Below are positions 23,565-32,899 of a stretch of DNA of 64,000 nucleotides, in pieces; position 1 is the first letter of the stretch; the number at the start of each line of letters is the position of its first letter. The notes under the pieces are model-generated. The model was not told where the DNA came from. It did not search any database and saw nothing but the letters and a program-made list of their open reading frames with translations. The DNA comes from Candidatus Gastranaerophilales bacterium HUM_9 (lineage in GTDB: Bacteria; Cyanobacteriota; Vampirovibrionia; Gastranaerophilales; Gastranaerophilaceae): assembly GCA_002103075.1 (NCBI GenBank), contig DABG01000002.1, positions 62,001-126,000 of the forward strand. The letters run 5' to 3'. The position numbers and the translations under genes were made by a program.

Positions 23565-24314
23565 TTAGACATGACGTCTATCAGGATTAACAAGAATTTG
23601 CGCTAGTTTTTCAACTCCGTCATATCCTCTTGTCAATAAATCCTTAACAGTACCTTCTACATCATATTTTACAAAACGATGTTCAACAGTAAACGACTTA
23701 TCGTCAGCAATATCAATTATCACATAACAAGGTAGAGCATTTGGGGTAAAAGGTCTACCAACACTTCCTACATTTACAACGGTTTGGTTTGTGTTTGTTT
23801 GAAACCCACAAGGAACATGTGTATGTCCACACAATATTAAATCTGCGTCAACACCTTCTATCATTTCTTCAATTTTTTCAATAGGTGTTCCAGCCATCAT
23901 ATCTTCATTTTGACGGCGAGGTGAACCATGTACCATTAAGATCTTTAAACCGTTTAACTCAATCTCTTTTTGAACAGGTAAACCTGTTAAAAACTCAATG
24001 TTTTCTTTTGACAAACGCTCAACATCAGACTTTAAAGCATTTGCCATCACAGGAAAAGGAATTTTACTAAGGTCAAAATTCTTGTTTGCATAATCTACAA
24101 TCATCTTATCTGTATTGCCTTGTATAAACTCAAACCTGTCACTTTTAGATAATTCTTCACAATAAGATGCTGTAACCTCTGGTACTGGACCTGCCATTGA
24201 ATAATCACCAAGAAAAAGAATTTTCTCATAAGATTCATCTTTTAGAAACTCATTTAAAACAGATTTTAACGCATTTATATTTCCATGAATATCAGATAAT
24301 ACAGCAACCTTCAT
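23565..24314 (-). CDS. Metallophosphoesterase (YfcE/MJ0936 type)
   Basis: 249 residues from ATG 24314. A TTG nine bases upstream is possible, but the family begins MKVAVLSDIHGN here. Metal ligands are visible in DIHGN, LGDYSMAG, QGNTD, MVHGSPR and CGHTHVP. It is a calcineurin-like phosphodiesterase domain of the size of the YfcE group, perhaps acting on nucleotides or phosphodiesters. It precedes nothing on this strand and follows apt closely (12-bp gap to the apt stop region). Confidence 0.75.
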   Translation of the reverse strand: MKVAVLSDIHGNINALKSVLNEFLKDESYEKILFLGDYSMAGPVPEVTASYCEELSKSDRFEFIQGNTDKMIVDYANKNFDLSKIPFPVMANALKSDVERLSKENIEFLTGLPVQKEIELNGLKILMVHGSPRRQNEDMMAGTPIEKIEEMIEGVDADLILCGHTHVPCGFQTNTNQTVVNVGSVGRPFTPNALPCYVIIDIADDKSFTVEHRFVKYDVEGTVKDLLTRGYDGVEKLAQILVNPDRRHV

Positions 24315-24335
24315 ATCTATCAAAACCTCTAATTA

Positions 24336-24875
24336 TTAATCTAAATCATATTTCAACATAGAAACAACATTTACACCTGTTTCTTCAGTAATTTTCTTAG
24401 CACCATTTAGAGGAGTTAGTTCAATAATAAATGCGGCAGCTTCAACAATACCTCCGACTTTCTTAATCAAATTACACGCAGCACAAGCCGTACCACCTGT
24501 TGCTAACAAGTCATCAATTACAACAACTCTTTTGCCTTCTTCGATTGCATCAGCGTGAATTTCAATAGTATCTTTACCATATTCTAAATCATAAGATTCG
24601 CTAATTGTGTTTGCAGGAAGTTTATTTGGTTTTCTAATCATTACAAAACCTGCATTCAATTTCATAGCTAAAGGTGCACCAAAAATAAATCCTCTTGACT
24701 CAATACCTGCTACATAATCAATATTTTTGTCTTTGAATTGTTCGTACAAATAATCAATCATAGCATTCAATGCTTCTGCATTTTTCACACCTGTTGTAAT
24801 ATCTAAAAACTGAATTCCTTTTTTTGGAAAATCAGGAACTATTCTTATTGTCTTTTTAACATCTTCTAATTGCAT
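24336..24875 (-). CDS. apt: Adenine phosphoribosyltransferase
   Basis: 179 residues. IRIVPDFPKKGIQFLDITT opens the Apt family. VAGIESRGFIFGAPLA is the adenine pocket, and VVVIDDLLATGGTACAA is the PRPP loop. It salvages adenine to AMP. The ribosome site is AGAGG. It lies 20 bp below a glycosyltransferase gene, so it is probably co-transcribed with it. Confidence 0.9.
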   Translation of the reverse strand: MQLEDVKKTIRIVPDFPKKGIQFLDITTGVKNAEALNAMIDYLYEQFKDKNIDYVAGIESRGFIFGAPLAMKLNAGFVMIRKPNKLPANTISESYDLEYGKDTIEIHADAIEEGKRVVVIDDLLATGGTACAACNLIKKVGGIVEAAAFIIELTPLNGAKKITEETGVNVVSMLKYDLD

Positions 24876-24894
24876 TTTATACCTCTTGTAAATC

Positions 24895-26226
24895 TTAATT
24901 CTTAACTAAATCTTTATTATTTTCTTCTTCAACAATTAAACCGTGAGTTGTTTTACCCCAATTCATATCCTTCTTACAGAACAATATTTTACCACAAATA
25001 AACAACACCATTGGAAACCAAATAATCAACATATATAATGCTGTATAACTTGCTTGAACAAACGTTTCCCAACGCTTTAAGTTATCATATCTTCTCAAAC
25101 TATATCTAATTGCCATAAAAAACCCAAATGCTACAGCAAACGAAATAATTACAGACGACATAATTTCATTTTGGATTTCAACTCTATGAGTAAGTGCTTT
25201 AAACGCACGAATAATAATCTCAAACAAAAACCATAACGGCATTATAAACTGAGTAATATACACAATCATATCAAGTTTTGCTTTCAACGACATTTTTTTT
25301 GAGAACACAGCTTGAAAGAAATACTCTAAATAACGGCGAATAGTACCTTCTAACCATCTTCTACGTTGTCTGAATAATGGTACAGTGTACATTACACCTT
25401 CTTCATAAACTTTTGCATCAAGACAGTATCTAACGTCCCAGCCTTTTATGTGTAATCTTGTTGCCATATCTAAATCGTCAGTAATTGTATAATTATTCCA
25501 ACCACCGATATCTTCCAGTGCTTTTCTTTTAATAAGTTCTCCGTTACCACGAAGCTCAACTGCACCTTTTACAGCATCTCTGCCAACCTGTAAATATGTA
25601 TCAAGTGTATATTCATTATTTTGACATTTAGTCAAAATATTTGTTTCTGCATTTCTTATAACCTTACGAGCCTGAACTGCACCAACGTCCTCTGGTTCAA
25701 GATTTTGCACAAGTTTTGATATAAAATCTGAATCTATAGTTGCGTCTGCATCAAAAACCAATATTGCTTCACCCTGAGCTAGTTTAAGAGCATCGTTCAA
25801 CACTGCCGATTTTCCAGGAAACGCATCAGCTTCACGTTTTAAACATTTTATATTGTCATATTTTTCTGACAAATCCTTAATGACAGAATATGTATTATCG
25901 TCACTTCTATCATCAATCAAAATCATTTCATAATTTGTATAATCTGATTTTCTAATATTTACAACTGTATTAGCAATTACAGATTCCTCATTATGAGCAG
26001 GAATCATTATTGAAATAAATGGTTTATAATCAGGGTTTACAGCAACTGGACTTGATTCAAGTTTTCTATTTCTATGTCTTATTGCAAGAGATGTATAAAC
26101 ACCATAAAGTGCCATAAAACACAACAAAATAATCAATCCACAAATTGTGTTTACGTAATATTGAAAGACATATAAAAATGTCCATAATGCTATTAATATT
26201 GAAAATAAAAGAATTCTCTCTCTCAT
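24895..26226 (-). CDS. Membrane glycosyltransferase family 2 (processive, PgaC-like)
   Basis: 443 residues. Two N-terminal membrane segments are followed by a GT2 domain (about 65-290) with PAHNEESV, DDRSDDNTYSV, DADATID, TDDLDMATRLHIKGW and the QRRRWLEG motif of processive enzymes. About four membrane segments follow (315-430). Such proteins polymerise or export poly-N-acetylglucosamine or related glycans. No pgaA/B/D partners are seen nearby, so the product is unknown. GAGGGA precedes the start. Confidence 0.8.
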   Translation of the reverse strand: MRERILLFSILIALWTFLYVFQYYVNTICGLIILLCFMALYGVYTSLAIRHRNRKLESSPVAVNPDYKPFISIMIPAHNEESVIANTVVNIRKSDYTNYEMILIDDRSDDNTYSVIKDLSEKYDNIKCLKREADAFPGKSAVLNDALKLAQGEAILVFDADATIDSDFISKLVQNLEPEDVGAVQARKVIRNAETNILTKCQNNEYTLDTYLQVGRDAVKGAVELRGNGELIKRKALEDIGGWNNYTITDDLDMATRLHIKGWDVRYCLDAKVYEEGVMYTVPLFRQRRRWLEGTIRRYLEYFFQAVFSKKMSLKAKLDMIVYITQFIMPLWFLFEIIIRAFKALTHRVEIQNEIMSSVIISFAVAFGFFMAIRYSLRRYDNLKRWETFVQASYTALYMLIIWFPMVLFICGKILFCKKDMNWGKTTHGLIVEEENNKDLVKN

Positions 26227-26324
26227 AATCCCTCGACAAAGACAAATATACCAAAAAGCCTTATCAATTCCTAGTCTTTTTGATAAATATTTACCTTATC
26301 AATAAAAAAATTTACAAATGCACC

Positions 26325-26612
26325 TTAATCAATATTATGCATACAGTCAAAAATTTCTTTACGTTGAATCCAAACTTCCATACCAAGCTTTGCACATTCA
26401 TCTTTTAACAAAGTTTGAAACTCAGGAAAACTAACATTTAATTTTTCTATACTACAAAGCATAAACATAACGAAATGACCTTGCATCAAAGTTTGTTTAA
26501 TATCTTCTATATTAACATTTGTTTGAGCTAATATGTTAGCTACTTTTGCAACAATACCAACTTTATCCGTACCAGATACTGTAATAATTACTTTATTTTC
26601 GTTTTCTTTCAT
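26325..26612 (-). CDS. ACT-domain protein (UPF0237 type)
   Basis: 95 residues from ATG 26612, which follows AAAGGTGATAAA. A longer frame from 26636 is less supported. VIITVSGTDKVGIVAKVANILAQTNVNIEDIKQ is a classical ACT domain. The small size and dimerising beta-alpha-beta-beta-alpha-beta fold match the ACT regulators found alone. The ligand is unknown. The gene lies 24 bp below the TPR gene stop. Confidence 0.75.
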   Translation of the reverse strand: MKENENKVIITVSGTDKVGIVAKVANILAQTNVNIEDIKQTLMQGHFVMFMLCSIEKLNVSFPEFQTLLKDECAKLGMEVWIQRKEIFDCMHNID

Positions 26613-26636
26613 TTTATCACCTTTAATTAAATTCAA

Positions 26637-28226
26637 CTATGAGAATAAATTATTGATTTTGTCCACAATCTCTTGAGGGTCAATTTCGTTTGTAATCTTA
26701 TTAATATCTTGAGCAATTTGATACAATTTTGCAGCCTCAATTTTATCACCAACGATTGTAATAGCTCTAGCCAAATTAAAATGAGCTAATGCATAGTTTG
26801 GATTACACTCTGCTGATTTTTTGAATAGTTCAATAGACTTTTGAACCCTGCCTAAATCATCAAGATAAATTACACCTAAATTATTATATGCAATATCATA
26901 ATTTTCATCATATTTAATTGCTAATTCATATTCTTTTATTGCTTCATTTGTATTACCTTTTCCCCAATGTAAGAATGCTAAGTTACAATGGATTTTAGCA
27001 TTAGTTGGATCAAGTTCAAGAGCCTTTCTATAAACAGATAGAGCATTGTCAAAGTCTTCCTTATCGTAGAAAGCACTACCTAGATTTATGTAGATATCAA
27101 TATCTTCTGGAGTCATTGTATATGCGTTTTGATAAGCACAAATCGCAGCATCAAGGTCGTTTTGATTTTCTTGATAAACAAAACCAAGAGTTTGAGCAAT
27201 AACACTTGTCCATTTTTTGTTAGGGTTTAGTGTAATTGCTGTTTGATATTGAGCTACAGCTAACTTAAATTCACCTTTTATATAATACAAGTTTGCAAGA
27301 TTTGAATGAAAATCAGGAACTGTAGGCATGATTGAAATTAACTTTTGATAAGTTTCAATTGCTCTATCATAATCACCTTGTTCTTCATAAGCCTGACTAA
27401 GATGTCTATAAGCAGGAATATTCAAACTATCTAACCAGATAGCCATCTTATATTCAGTAATAGCATCTTCAAAATGACCAATTGCTAAATAAGCATCACC
27501 TAAAAGACAATATAATGGTGTAAACCCAGGGGCTTTTTCAATTGTCTTTATGTATAATTCGATTGCTAAATCAAGTTTTCTTATTTGAATATAATAGAAC
27601 GACAAGAATAATGCAGGGAAAAACTGTAGATATGAAACAGTTCTGCATAAATCTCTAATAGCTTTTGAATCAAATGGAAATGTTAATATTGCCAATAATT
27701 GTTCAAACTTTGCTTTACAGCTAACCTTAAAGTTTTTAAACGCTGATGCTTGATATAATTTATGGAGCAAAAAGTGAGCTCTTGAATTTCTACATTTTTT
27801 ATATTTTACAGCTTTTTTAGCAGCTTGGATAGCTTCAAAGAAATATGCTTTTCTTGTATAAGTTTCTGCTAAAACATAATAAGCATCAGCATATTCTTTA
27901 TTTTGTTCTAAAGCCATATTAATATAATTTATGGCCTTATCCAAATCGCCTTTATAAAACTGTGCTTTACCAATTTTATAGTATATTTCGTAAGAATCAA
28001 TAGCTGTTTCAAGTGCACATTGATATTCTGTAATGGCTTCATCAATATATTGACAAGAACTAAAAATATCAAGGTGCCAAGCAAGATACAAATCACCAAG
28101 TCTTATGTGGAGATTTGTATTGTTTGGATCTTTTTGTAAAGCTAACTGACATTTTTCAATAGCTTTCTTCACCTTATCTTTTTGAATATCTATATCTTGT
28201 ACATTACTTTCAGCTGTATTCTTCAT
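26637..28226 (-). CDS. Tetratricopeptide repeat protein
   Basis: 529 residues made almost wholly of TPR helices (repeat core Y-LG-YL-G...A-Y-A at about 34-residue spacing, roughly 12-13 copies), interrupted by a hydrophobic stretch near residues 195-215 (LQFFPALFLSFYYIQIRK). There is no signal peptide. It is a probable scaffold for protein complexes in the cytoplasm. It sits between a PilZ gene and an ACT gene in the same direction and likely belongs to their operon. Confidence 0.75.
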   Translation of the reverse strand: MKNTAESNVQDIDIQKDKVKKAIEKCQLALQKDPNNTNLHIRLGDLYLAWHLDIFSSCQYIDEAITEYQCALETAIDSYEIYYKIGKAQFYKGDLDKAINYINMALEQNKEYADAYYVLAETYTRKAYFFEAIQAAKKAVKYKKCRNSRAHFLLHKLYQASAFKNFKVSCKAKFEQLLAILTFPFDSKAIRDLCRTVSYLQFFPALFLSFYYIQIRKLDLAIELYIKTIEKAPGFTPLYCLLGDAYLAIGHFEDAITEYKMAIWLDSLNIPAYRHLSQAYEEQGDYDRAIETYQKLISIMPTVPDFHSNLANLYYIKGEFKLAVAQYQTAITLNPNKKWTSVIAQTLGFVYQENQNDLDAAICAYQNAYTMTPEDIDIYINLGSAFYDKEDFDNALSVYRKALELDPTNAKIHCNLAFLHWGKGNTNEAIKEYELAIKYDENYDIAYNNLGVIYLDDLGRVQKSIELFKKSAECNPNYALAHFNLARAITIVGDKIEAAKLYQIAQDINKITNEIDPQEIVDKINNLFS

Positions 28227-28242
28227 ATATAAATCCTAACTT

Positions 28243-28839
28243 TTAACTTGCTAATGACATACAATAATCAACTAATTTTTGTCTGTCTAAGTTTGATATT
28301 TTTTCAATAACCATTCTATGAATGCCATTAGGCAAACCATCTTTATCAAGAACTTTACCTGTTAACATTATTTTACCAACAGTATCCGATAAATTCAACA
28401 TAATTTCAAATTCTGAATTTACATCTAAAGATGTTTCAGAAAAGAAACGTAGACCACGCACACTAATATCAACAAGTCTTGCATCAACATTACCTAATAA
28501 CGGTCTAAAAACAGTCATAGGTGAATTTGTTTGATAACGTGGAGTTGAACGGATATCTTCCAACTTCGCATCTGCTTCATTGTTATCTATAACTATTTCT
28601 TTTGTAGACAATATTTTTTGAGGATTAGAAGCAAATATCAAAATTCCACGAGGTGTAAAGATTTTTACTACTAATTCTGACTGTAGAGTCAAATCTTCAA
28701 ACGAATATTTTTGTGATGGAAGAATTGATAGTGTGATAACTTTTGCCGAAAAAGACTTAATAAAACAATCTATATCAATTGTTTCAAACTCAGTATCGAA
28801 AATAACTTTAGTTTTTTGTCGTTCATTCAGCAAAGTCAT
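28243..28839 (-). CDS. PilZ-domain protein (c-di-GMP receptor type)
   Basis: 198 residues. The C-terminal half shows the PilZ motifs: RSTPRYQTN (R-x-x-x-R loop) and VDISVRGLRF (D/N-x-S-x-x-G). The N-terminal ~95 residues form a YcgR-like beta part. The family binds cyclic di-GMP and controls motility or surface traits. TACAAT is 6 bp before the ATG, a leaderless layout. The TPR gene follows 17 bp after its stop, perhaps as an interactor. Confidence 0.75.
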   Translation of the reverse strand: MTLLNERQKTKVIFDTEFETIDIDCFIKSFSAKVITLSILPSQKYSFEDLTLQSELVVKIFTPRGILIFASNPQKILSTKEIVIDNNEADAKLEDIRSTPRYQTNSPMTVFRPLLGNVDARLVDISVRGLRFFSETSLDVNSEFEIMLNLSDTVGKIMLTGKVLDKDGLPNGIHRMVIEKISNLDRQKLVDYCMSLAS

Positions 28840-28845
28840 AAAACT

Positions 28846-28851
28846 ATTGTA
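28846..28851 (-). promoter_or_regulatory. -10 box of PilZ gene, leaderless spacing
   Basis: TACAAT, six bases (AGTTTT), ATG. No ribosome site. Confidence 0.5.
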
Positions 28852-28904
28852 AATAAGTTAAATAAAAATTGCAAGAATATTAATAAAAGTGAATAAATAT
28901 GTTC

Positions 28905-29215
28905 AGATGTTCAGAGGGATTCTTCGGTCGTTGCACTTTGCGGTCACATTAAACGGCAACGTTCACGTTTGCAGGCAAAAGTGTGATTTTGCCTGACGCA
29001 CGTATCACTCTCGCTTTCACTCGTGCCTCTGCTCCCTTGCCTCTGAATGACAATCTGGATAAGTCATTCAGAGCGAGTTGTAAGTATTTCTTTATGGTAA
29101 GCGTGGAATCCCTATAAAGATATTATAGAGACCCTGAAACAAGTTCAGGGTGACTAAAACTAAATAATAACAGTCATTCCGAATTTATTTCGGAATCCCT
29201 GCAAACAAAAACTTA
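28905..29215. repeat. Dispersed palindromic repeat cluster
   Basis: 417-bp gene-free gap (28840-29256). It holds palindromes found elsewhere in the window: ccctgaa/ttcaggg (29132-29150), attccgaa/ttcggaat with a cggaatccctgcaaac ending (29173-29205), and gtcattcagag/gcgtggaatccct-type units (29070-29112). The left part is a GC-richer stretch without a frame. Confidence 0.7.
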
Positions 29216-29256
29216 ATTACGCATTACAAATTACGAATTTTCAACACACACCTACA

Positions 29257-29739
29257 CTACACCATATACTTTGTAAGTATCAACTTTTTAAATGCCTTTG
29301 CATGAACAGCCTGAGGCTCAATCTCCAACAATTTTTCAAGATATTCTAAAGCCTTATGATAATCCTCTAATTTTTTATACGCAGCAGCCATTGCAAACAA
29401 TGCATCGACGAACTTTTCATCAAGCTCTAACGCTTTATTCAAATCCTCAATCGCTTTATTTATATCAGGGTTTGGAATATCTTTTCTTGATAGAGTAATT
29501 TTGGCTTTATTATAATAAGCATCAGTCATTCTATCGTTTATTGATAAAGCCTTTGAATAATCAATCATTGCATTATCAAATTCTTCTAAAGCCTGATAAG
29601 AAACAGCTCTATAAAAATATGGAATTTCCCAATCATTTTTTAATTCAATAGATTTTGTAAAATTCTCAATAGCCTTTTCAAACTCACCTTTATAAACTAA
29701 CTCTATTCCGTCATCTGTATATTTTTTATAATCAGTCAT
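29257..29739 (-). CDS. Small TPR protein
   Basis: 160 residues with about four TPR units (YTDDGIELVYKGEFEKAIENF, PYFYRAVSYQALEEFDNAMIDY, AIEDLNKALELDEKFVDALF, ALEYLEKLLEIEPQAVHA). There is no membrane segment. It stands alone after the repeat cluster and before the nusA terminator. Function unknown beyond protein binding. Confidence 0.75.
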   Translation of the reverse strand: MTDYKKYTDDGIELVYKGEFEKAIENFTKSIELKNDWEIPYFYRAVSYQALEEFDNAMIDYSKALSINDRMTDAYYNKAKITLSRKDIPNPDINKAIEDLNKALELDEKFVDALFAMAAAYKKLEDYHKALEYLEKLLEIEPQAVHAKAFKKLILTKYMV

Positions 29740-29786
29740 ATTCTCTCACCCTTCATAACCTTTTTTAGTATATCACAATACACAAA

Positions 29787-29819
29787 AAAAGAGGTCAACA
29801 ATTTAAGCTGACCTCTTTT
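29787..29819 (-). terminator. Terminator of rimP-nusA operon
   Basis: 11-bp stem (aaaagaggtca/tgacctctttt) with an 11-base loop and seven T on the minus strand. Confidence 0.8.
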
Positions 29820-29836
29820 ATTTATCAATAATTTGA

Positions 29837-31063
29837 TTATTCTTCTTCAGAAGCTTCTTCAACTGTTTCTTGAACCAAATCATCTTCATCAACAGCTTGT
29901 TGATTCATTTCTTCTTCGATTTCTTGTTGAAGTTCGTCTTGAACATCTTCATCTTCTTCAACTACTTCTTCTGGTTCCGAATAGTTTTGAATATTGTTAG
30001 CTTCAGCTTGTTCCATTTGAGAAACGCTCTTAATATCTATCTTCCAGTGAGTTAGCTTGTGAGCAAGTCTAACATTTTGACCGTCACGACCAATAGCCAA
30101 TGATAGCTGATCATCAGGAACAACAACCATAGCTTCGTGAGCTTCGTCATCATCAGCCATAATATCAACTGATACAACTCTAGCTGGTGCGATAGCGTTT
30201 ACGATATATTCAACAGGATCTGGTGACCAACGAACGATATCGATTTTTTCGTTCTTAAGTTCACCAACGATTGTTTGAATACGGCTACCTCTAGGTCCGA
30301 TACAAGCACCAACACTGTCTACTTCTTCATCGTTTGACCAAACAGCAAGTTTTGTTCTAAAACCAGCTTCACGAGCGATTGACTTGATTTCTACAATTCC
30401 GTCTTCAATTTCAGGAACTTCAAGTTCAAACAATTCTCTAACGATTTCTGCGTGAGCATGAGAAACAATAACTTGAGGAAGTCTTGTTGTTTCTTTTACG
30501 TTAAGAACAAATACTCTGATTCTGTTACCAACCTTGTAATATTCCCCTGGGATTTGTTCACGTTGAGGCATGATTGCATCAGTTTTACCAATGTTTACAA
30601 TTACGTTTCTACCTTCAACACGTTGAATAATACCTGTTGTCAAAGTACCTTTCTTTTCTAAGAATTCATTTAAGATGTTATTCTTTTCAGCATCTCTAAT
30701 TCTTTGAGTAAGAACTTGTTTAGCTGTTTGAGCAGCAATTCTGCCAAATTGTTCAGGTGTAACTTCAATTTTAACTTCATCTTCTACTTCAACATCTTCA
30801 TCGATTTCTTTTGCTTCATCTAGAGGAATTTCAGTATCAGGATCAGAAATTTCGTTTACAACAACTTTTGTTCTAAATATACCAATTTCACTTGTTTCTT
30901 TGTCTAAATAAGCCTCAATATTATCAGCTTCTTTAATTCTTAAGTGACGTTTATAAGCAGCAACCATAGCATCTTTAAGAGCATCTATAATATCATCTTT
31001 AGATATACCACGTTCTCTTTCTAGTTCTTCGCATGCTTCATAAAGTCCAGTAACTTTAATCAT
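29837..31063 (-). CDS. nusA: Transcription termination/antitermination factor NusA
   Basis: 408 residues. An N-terminal RNA polymerase-binding part is followed by an S1 domain (EFLEKKGTLTTGIIQRVEGR, KVGNRIRVFVLNVKETTR) and tandem KH domains (IGPRGSRIQTIVGEL, AIGRDGQNVRLAHKLT). The last ~60 residues are extremely acidic (EEVVEEDEDVQDELQQEIEE and onward) in place of the C-terminal repeats of enteric NusA. AGGAAGG precedes the start. It is encoded with rimP as in most bacteria. rpoZ/infB-type genes do not follow. Confidence 0.95.
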   Translation of the reverse strand: MIKVTGLYEACEELERERGISKDDIIDALKDAMVAAYKRHLRIKEADNIEAYLDKETSEIGIFRTKVVVNEISDPDTEIPLDEAKEIDEDVEVEDEVKIEVTPEQFGRIAAQTAKQVLTQRIRDAEKNNILNEFLEKKGTLTTGIIQRVEGRNVIVNIGKTDAIMPQREQIPGEYYKVGNRIRVFVLNVKETTRLPQVIVSHAHAEIVRELFELEVPEIEDGIVEIKSIAREAGFRTKLAVWSNDEEVDSVGACIGPRGSRIQTIVGELKNEKIDIVRWSPDPVEYIVNAIAPARVVSVDIMADDDEAHEAMVVVPDDQLSLAIGRDGQNVRLAHKLTHWKIDIKSVSQMEQAEANNIQNYSEPEEVVEEDEDVQDELQQEIEEEMNQQAVDEDDLVQETVEEASEEE

Positions 31064-31094
31064 TTTTATTTCCTTCCTACCTTGCGGTAATTAC

Positions 31095-31577
31095 TTAATC
31101 TACATATAATTTTGCTGACTGAATATTTGATTTTGGAATATGCAACTCTTGTGCATCATCAAATCTAAAGAAGGTAAGACCTTCTGAATCACTCCAATCA
31201 ACAATTTCACCTTTGAATATACGTTCTGTTTCGTTTTCTAAAGGTTGTTTTAATTTAATACTAACCCTTCTTCCTTTAAAGATTTGAAACTCTTTATCAG
31301 ACTTAAATTTTCTTTCAAGTCCTGGAGATGAAACTTCAAGATAATATTTAACTGGAATAATTTCATCTAAGAAATCGTTTAAACTTCTAGTAATATTTTC
31401 ACAATCATCAAGCGTTATAGCTCGTTTGTGAGAATAAAGAAAAATTCTCAAAAACCAACGATGATTTTCTTTTGAAAAATCTATTTCTATTGGAATCAAA
31501 TCATATCTCATTGCAGTATTTTCAATAAGAGGAGTTATCTTTTCCAATATTTCGTGTCTATTAATTTCTTGTTTCAT
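31095..31577 (-). CDS. rimP: Ribosome maturation factor RimP
   Basis: 160 residues from ATG 31577. AAGGAG lies 4 bp before it, so the longer frame from 31595 is unlikely. Family marks are LRIFLYSHKRAITLDDCENITRSL, YYLEVSSPGLERKFKSDKEF and the C-terminal KGEIVDWSDSEGLTF. It helps mature the 30S subunit. A 12-bp hairpin stands in its leader. Confidence 0.9.
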   Translation of the reverse strand: MKQEINRHEILEKITPLIENTAMRYDLIPIEIDFSKENHRWFLRIFLYSHKRAITLDDCENITRSLNDFLDEIIPVKYYLEVSSPGLERKFKSDKEFQIFKGRRVSIKLKQPLENETERIFKGEIVDWSDSEGLTFFRFDDAQELHIPKSNIQSAKLYVD

Positions 31578-31593
31578 ATCACTCCTTATGAAC

Positions 31594-31623
31594 AAAAGAG
31601 AACGGACAGAGCCGTTCTCTTTT
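31594..31623 (-). terminator. Terminator-like hairpin in the rimP-nusA leader
   Basis: Perfect 12-bp stem (aaaagagaacgg/ccgttctctttt), 6-base loop. Its minus-strand side ends TCTCTTTTG just before the rimP ribosome site (stem edge 17 nt from the ATG). It could act as an attenuator sensitive to NusA or as a simple boundary to divergent recF. Confidence 0.6.
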
Positions 31624-31723
31624 AGAAAACTATATCTATATAATACAAAAATTTTTTCTATTTGTAAAGCATCTTTTAAAAATGCTTAATAGTTCGCTGG
31701 TTTTAAAGTATAATAAAACTATT

Positions 31724-32806
31724 ATGAGAGCAAAACATTTAGCATTAAACAACTATAGAAACTGCAAAAATATCGAGTTGGATTTCAATAACAATAAAAC
31801 ACTCATTATTGGCAAAAACGCTCAAGGAAAGACCAATATTCTTGAAAGCATTTATTTTTTATCGACTCTCAAATCACCACGAACAAGTAATATAAAAGAA
31901 TTCGTTAATTTTGATAAAAACAACTTTTCTGCTGAAATTACAATAGAGAAATCTAATACTGAAATAGAACTAGGTATTGAATATAACTTAGATAAACCTA
32001 AAGTTTTAAAGGTTAATGGACTAAAAACGACAAGCAAAAACTACAAAGGAGTCTTAACCACTGTTTTGTTTTCAACACAAGATTTAATGTTATTAAGAGG
32101 TAGTCCCCAAGATAGAAGAAGTTGGCTTGATAGTGCAATTTCCCAAATCTATCCTGCACACGATGAAAGGATATCAAAATACAATAAAATACGTATTCAA
32201 AAAAATAATCTCTTAAAAGAACCTGATGTAAATTTAGCATTGCTTGATGTTTTCAACGAACAACTTACTACAGTTGGTGCAAATATAATCTATGTACGAC
32301 AAAAATTTTTATCAGAACTCAAAAAATACGCAAAAACAGGTTATCTAGATATTTCAAAAAACGAAGAATTCGACCTAAAATATAGTTTTGAAGAAAAAGA
32401 TTTAAATGAAATAGCGAAAGCACTAAAAGAAGAACTAGAAGAACGCAAATTCGAAGAAATAGCTAGACACCAAAGCTGTGTCGGTCCTCATAGAGATGAC
32501 ATCTACTTTTATTTAGACAACAAAGATGCTACAAAATTCGCTTCTCAAGGTCAACAAAGAACTATTGTTTTGGCGATTAAATTGGCTGAAATTGAATTAA
32601 TCAAGAATAAGAATGGAGAAAGCCCTATATTATTATTAGATGACGTTTTAGCAGAACTTGATGATTTGCGTCAAAACTATCTTTTAAGCTCTATTTCTGA
32701 TGATACACAAACAATCATAACATCAGTTGATACATTACTATTCGACAATGAATTTTTAAGAAATGTAACAATTTTTAAAATTTCAAATGGCGAAATTATT
32801 GGATAA
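31724..32806 (+). CDS. recF: DNA replication and repair protein RecF
   Basis: 360 residues from ATG 31724. The longer frame from 31682 would add residues absent from the family. Walker A is at 30-37 (GKNAQGKT), the signature is ...SPQDRRSWLDSAI, and the D-loop/Walker B is PILLLDDVLAELDD. RecF loads RecA at gapped DNA. TATAAT lies 9 bp before the ATG, so the leader is very short or absent. dnaA and dnaN, the common neighbours, are not here. Confidence 0.95.
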   Translation: MRAKHLALNNYRNCKNIELDFNNNKTLIIGKNAQGKTNILESIYFLSTLKSPRTSNIKEFVNFDKNNFSAEITIEKSNTEIELGIEYNLDKPKVLKVNGLKTTSKNYKGVLTTVLFSTQDLMLLRGSPQDRRSWLDSAISQIYPAHDERISKYNKIRIQKNNLLKEPDVNLALLDVFNEQLTTVGANIIYVRQKFLSELKKYAKTGYLDISKNEEFDLKYSFEEKDLNEIAKALKEELEERKFEEIARHQSCVGPHRDDIYFYLDNKDATKFASQGQQRTIVLAIKLAEIELIKNKNGESPILLLDDVLAELDDLRQNYLLSSISDDTQTIITSVDTLLFDNEFLRNVTIFKISNGEIIG

Positions 32807-32899
32807 CAGGTTTATTAAAAAAAAATATATATTTTTTTTGCCCGAAAAATATTATTATGATAAACTATTTATAAATAGTCAGATTGGGGAAGAGAGTCT

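Noticed and set aside
26072..26254. 60-codon minus-strand frame at the start of the glycosyltransferase
   Set aside because: It overlaps the true gene in another frame and has no support.
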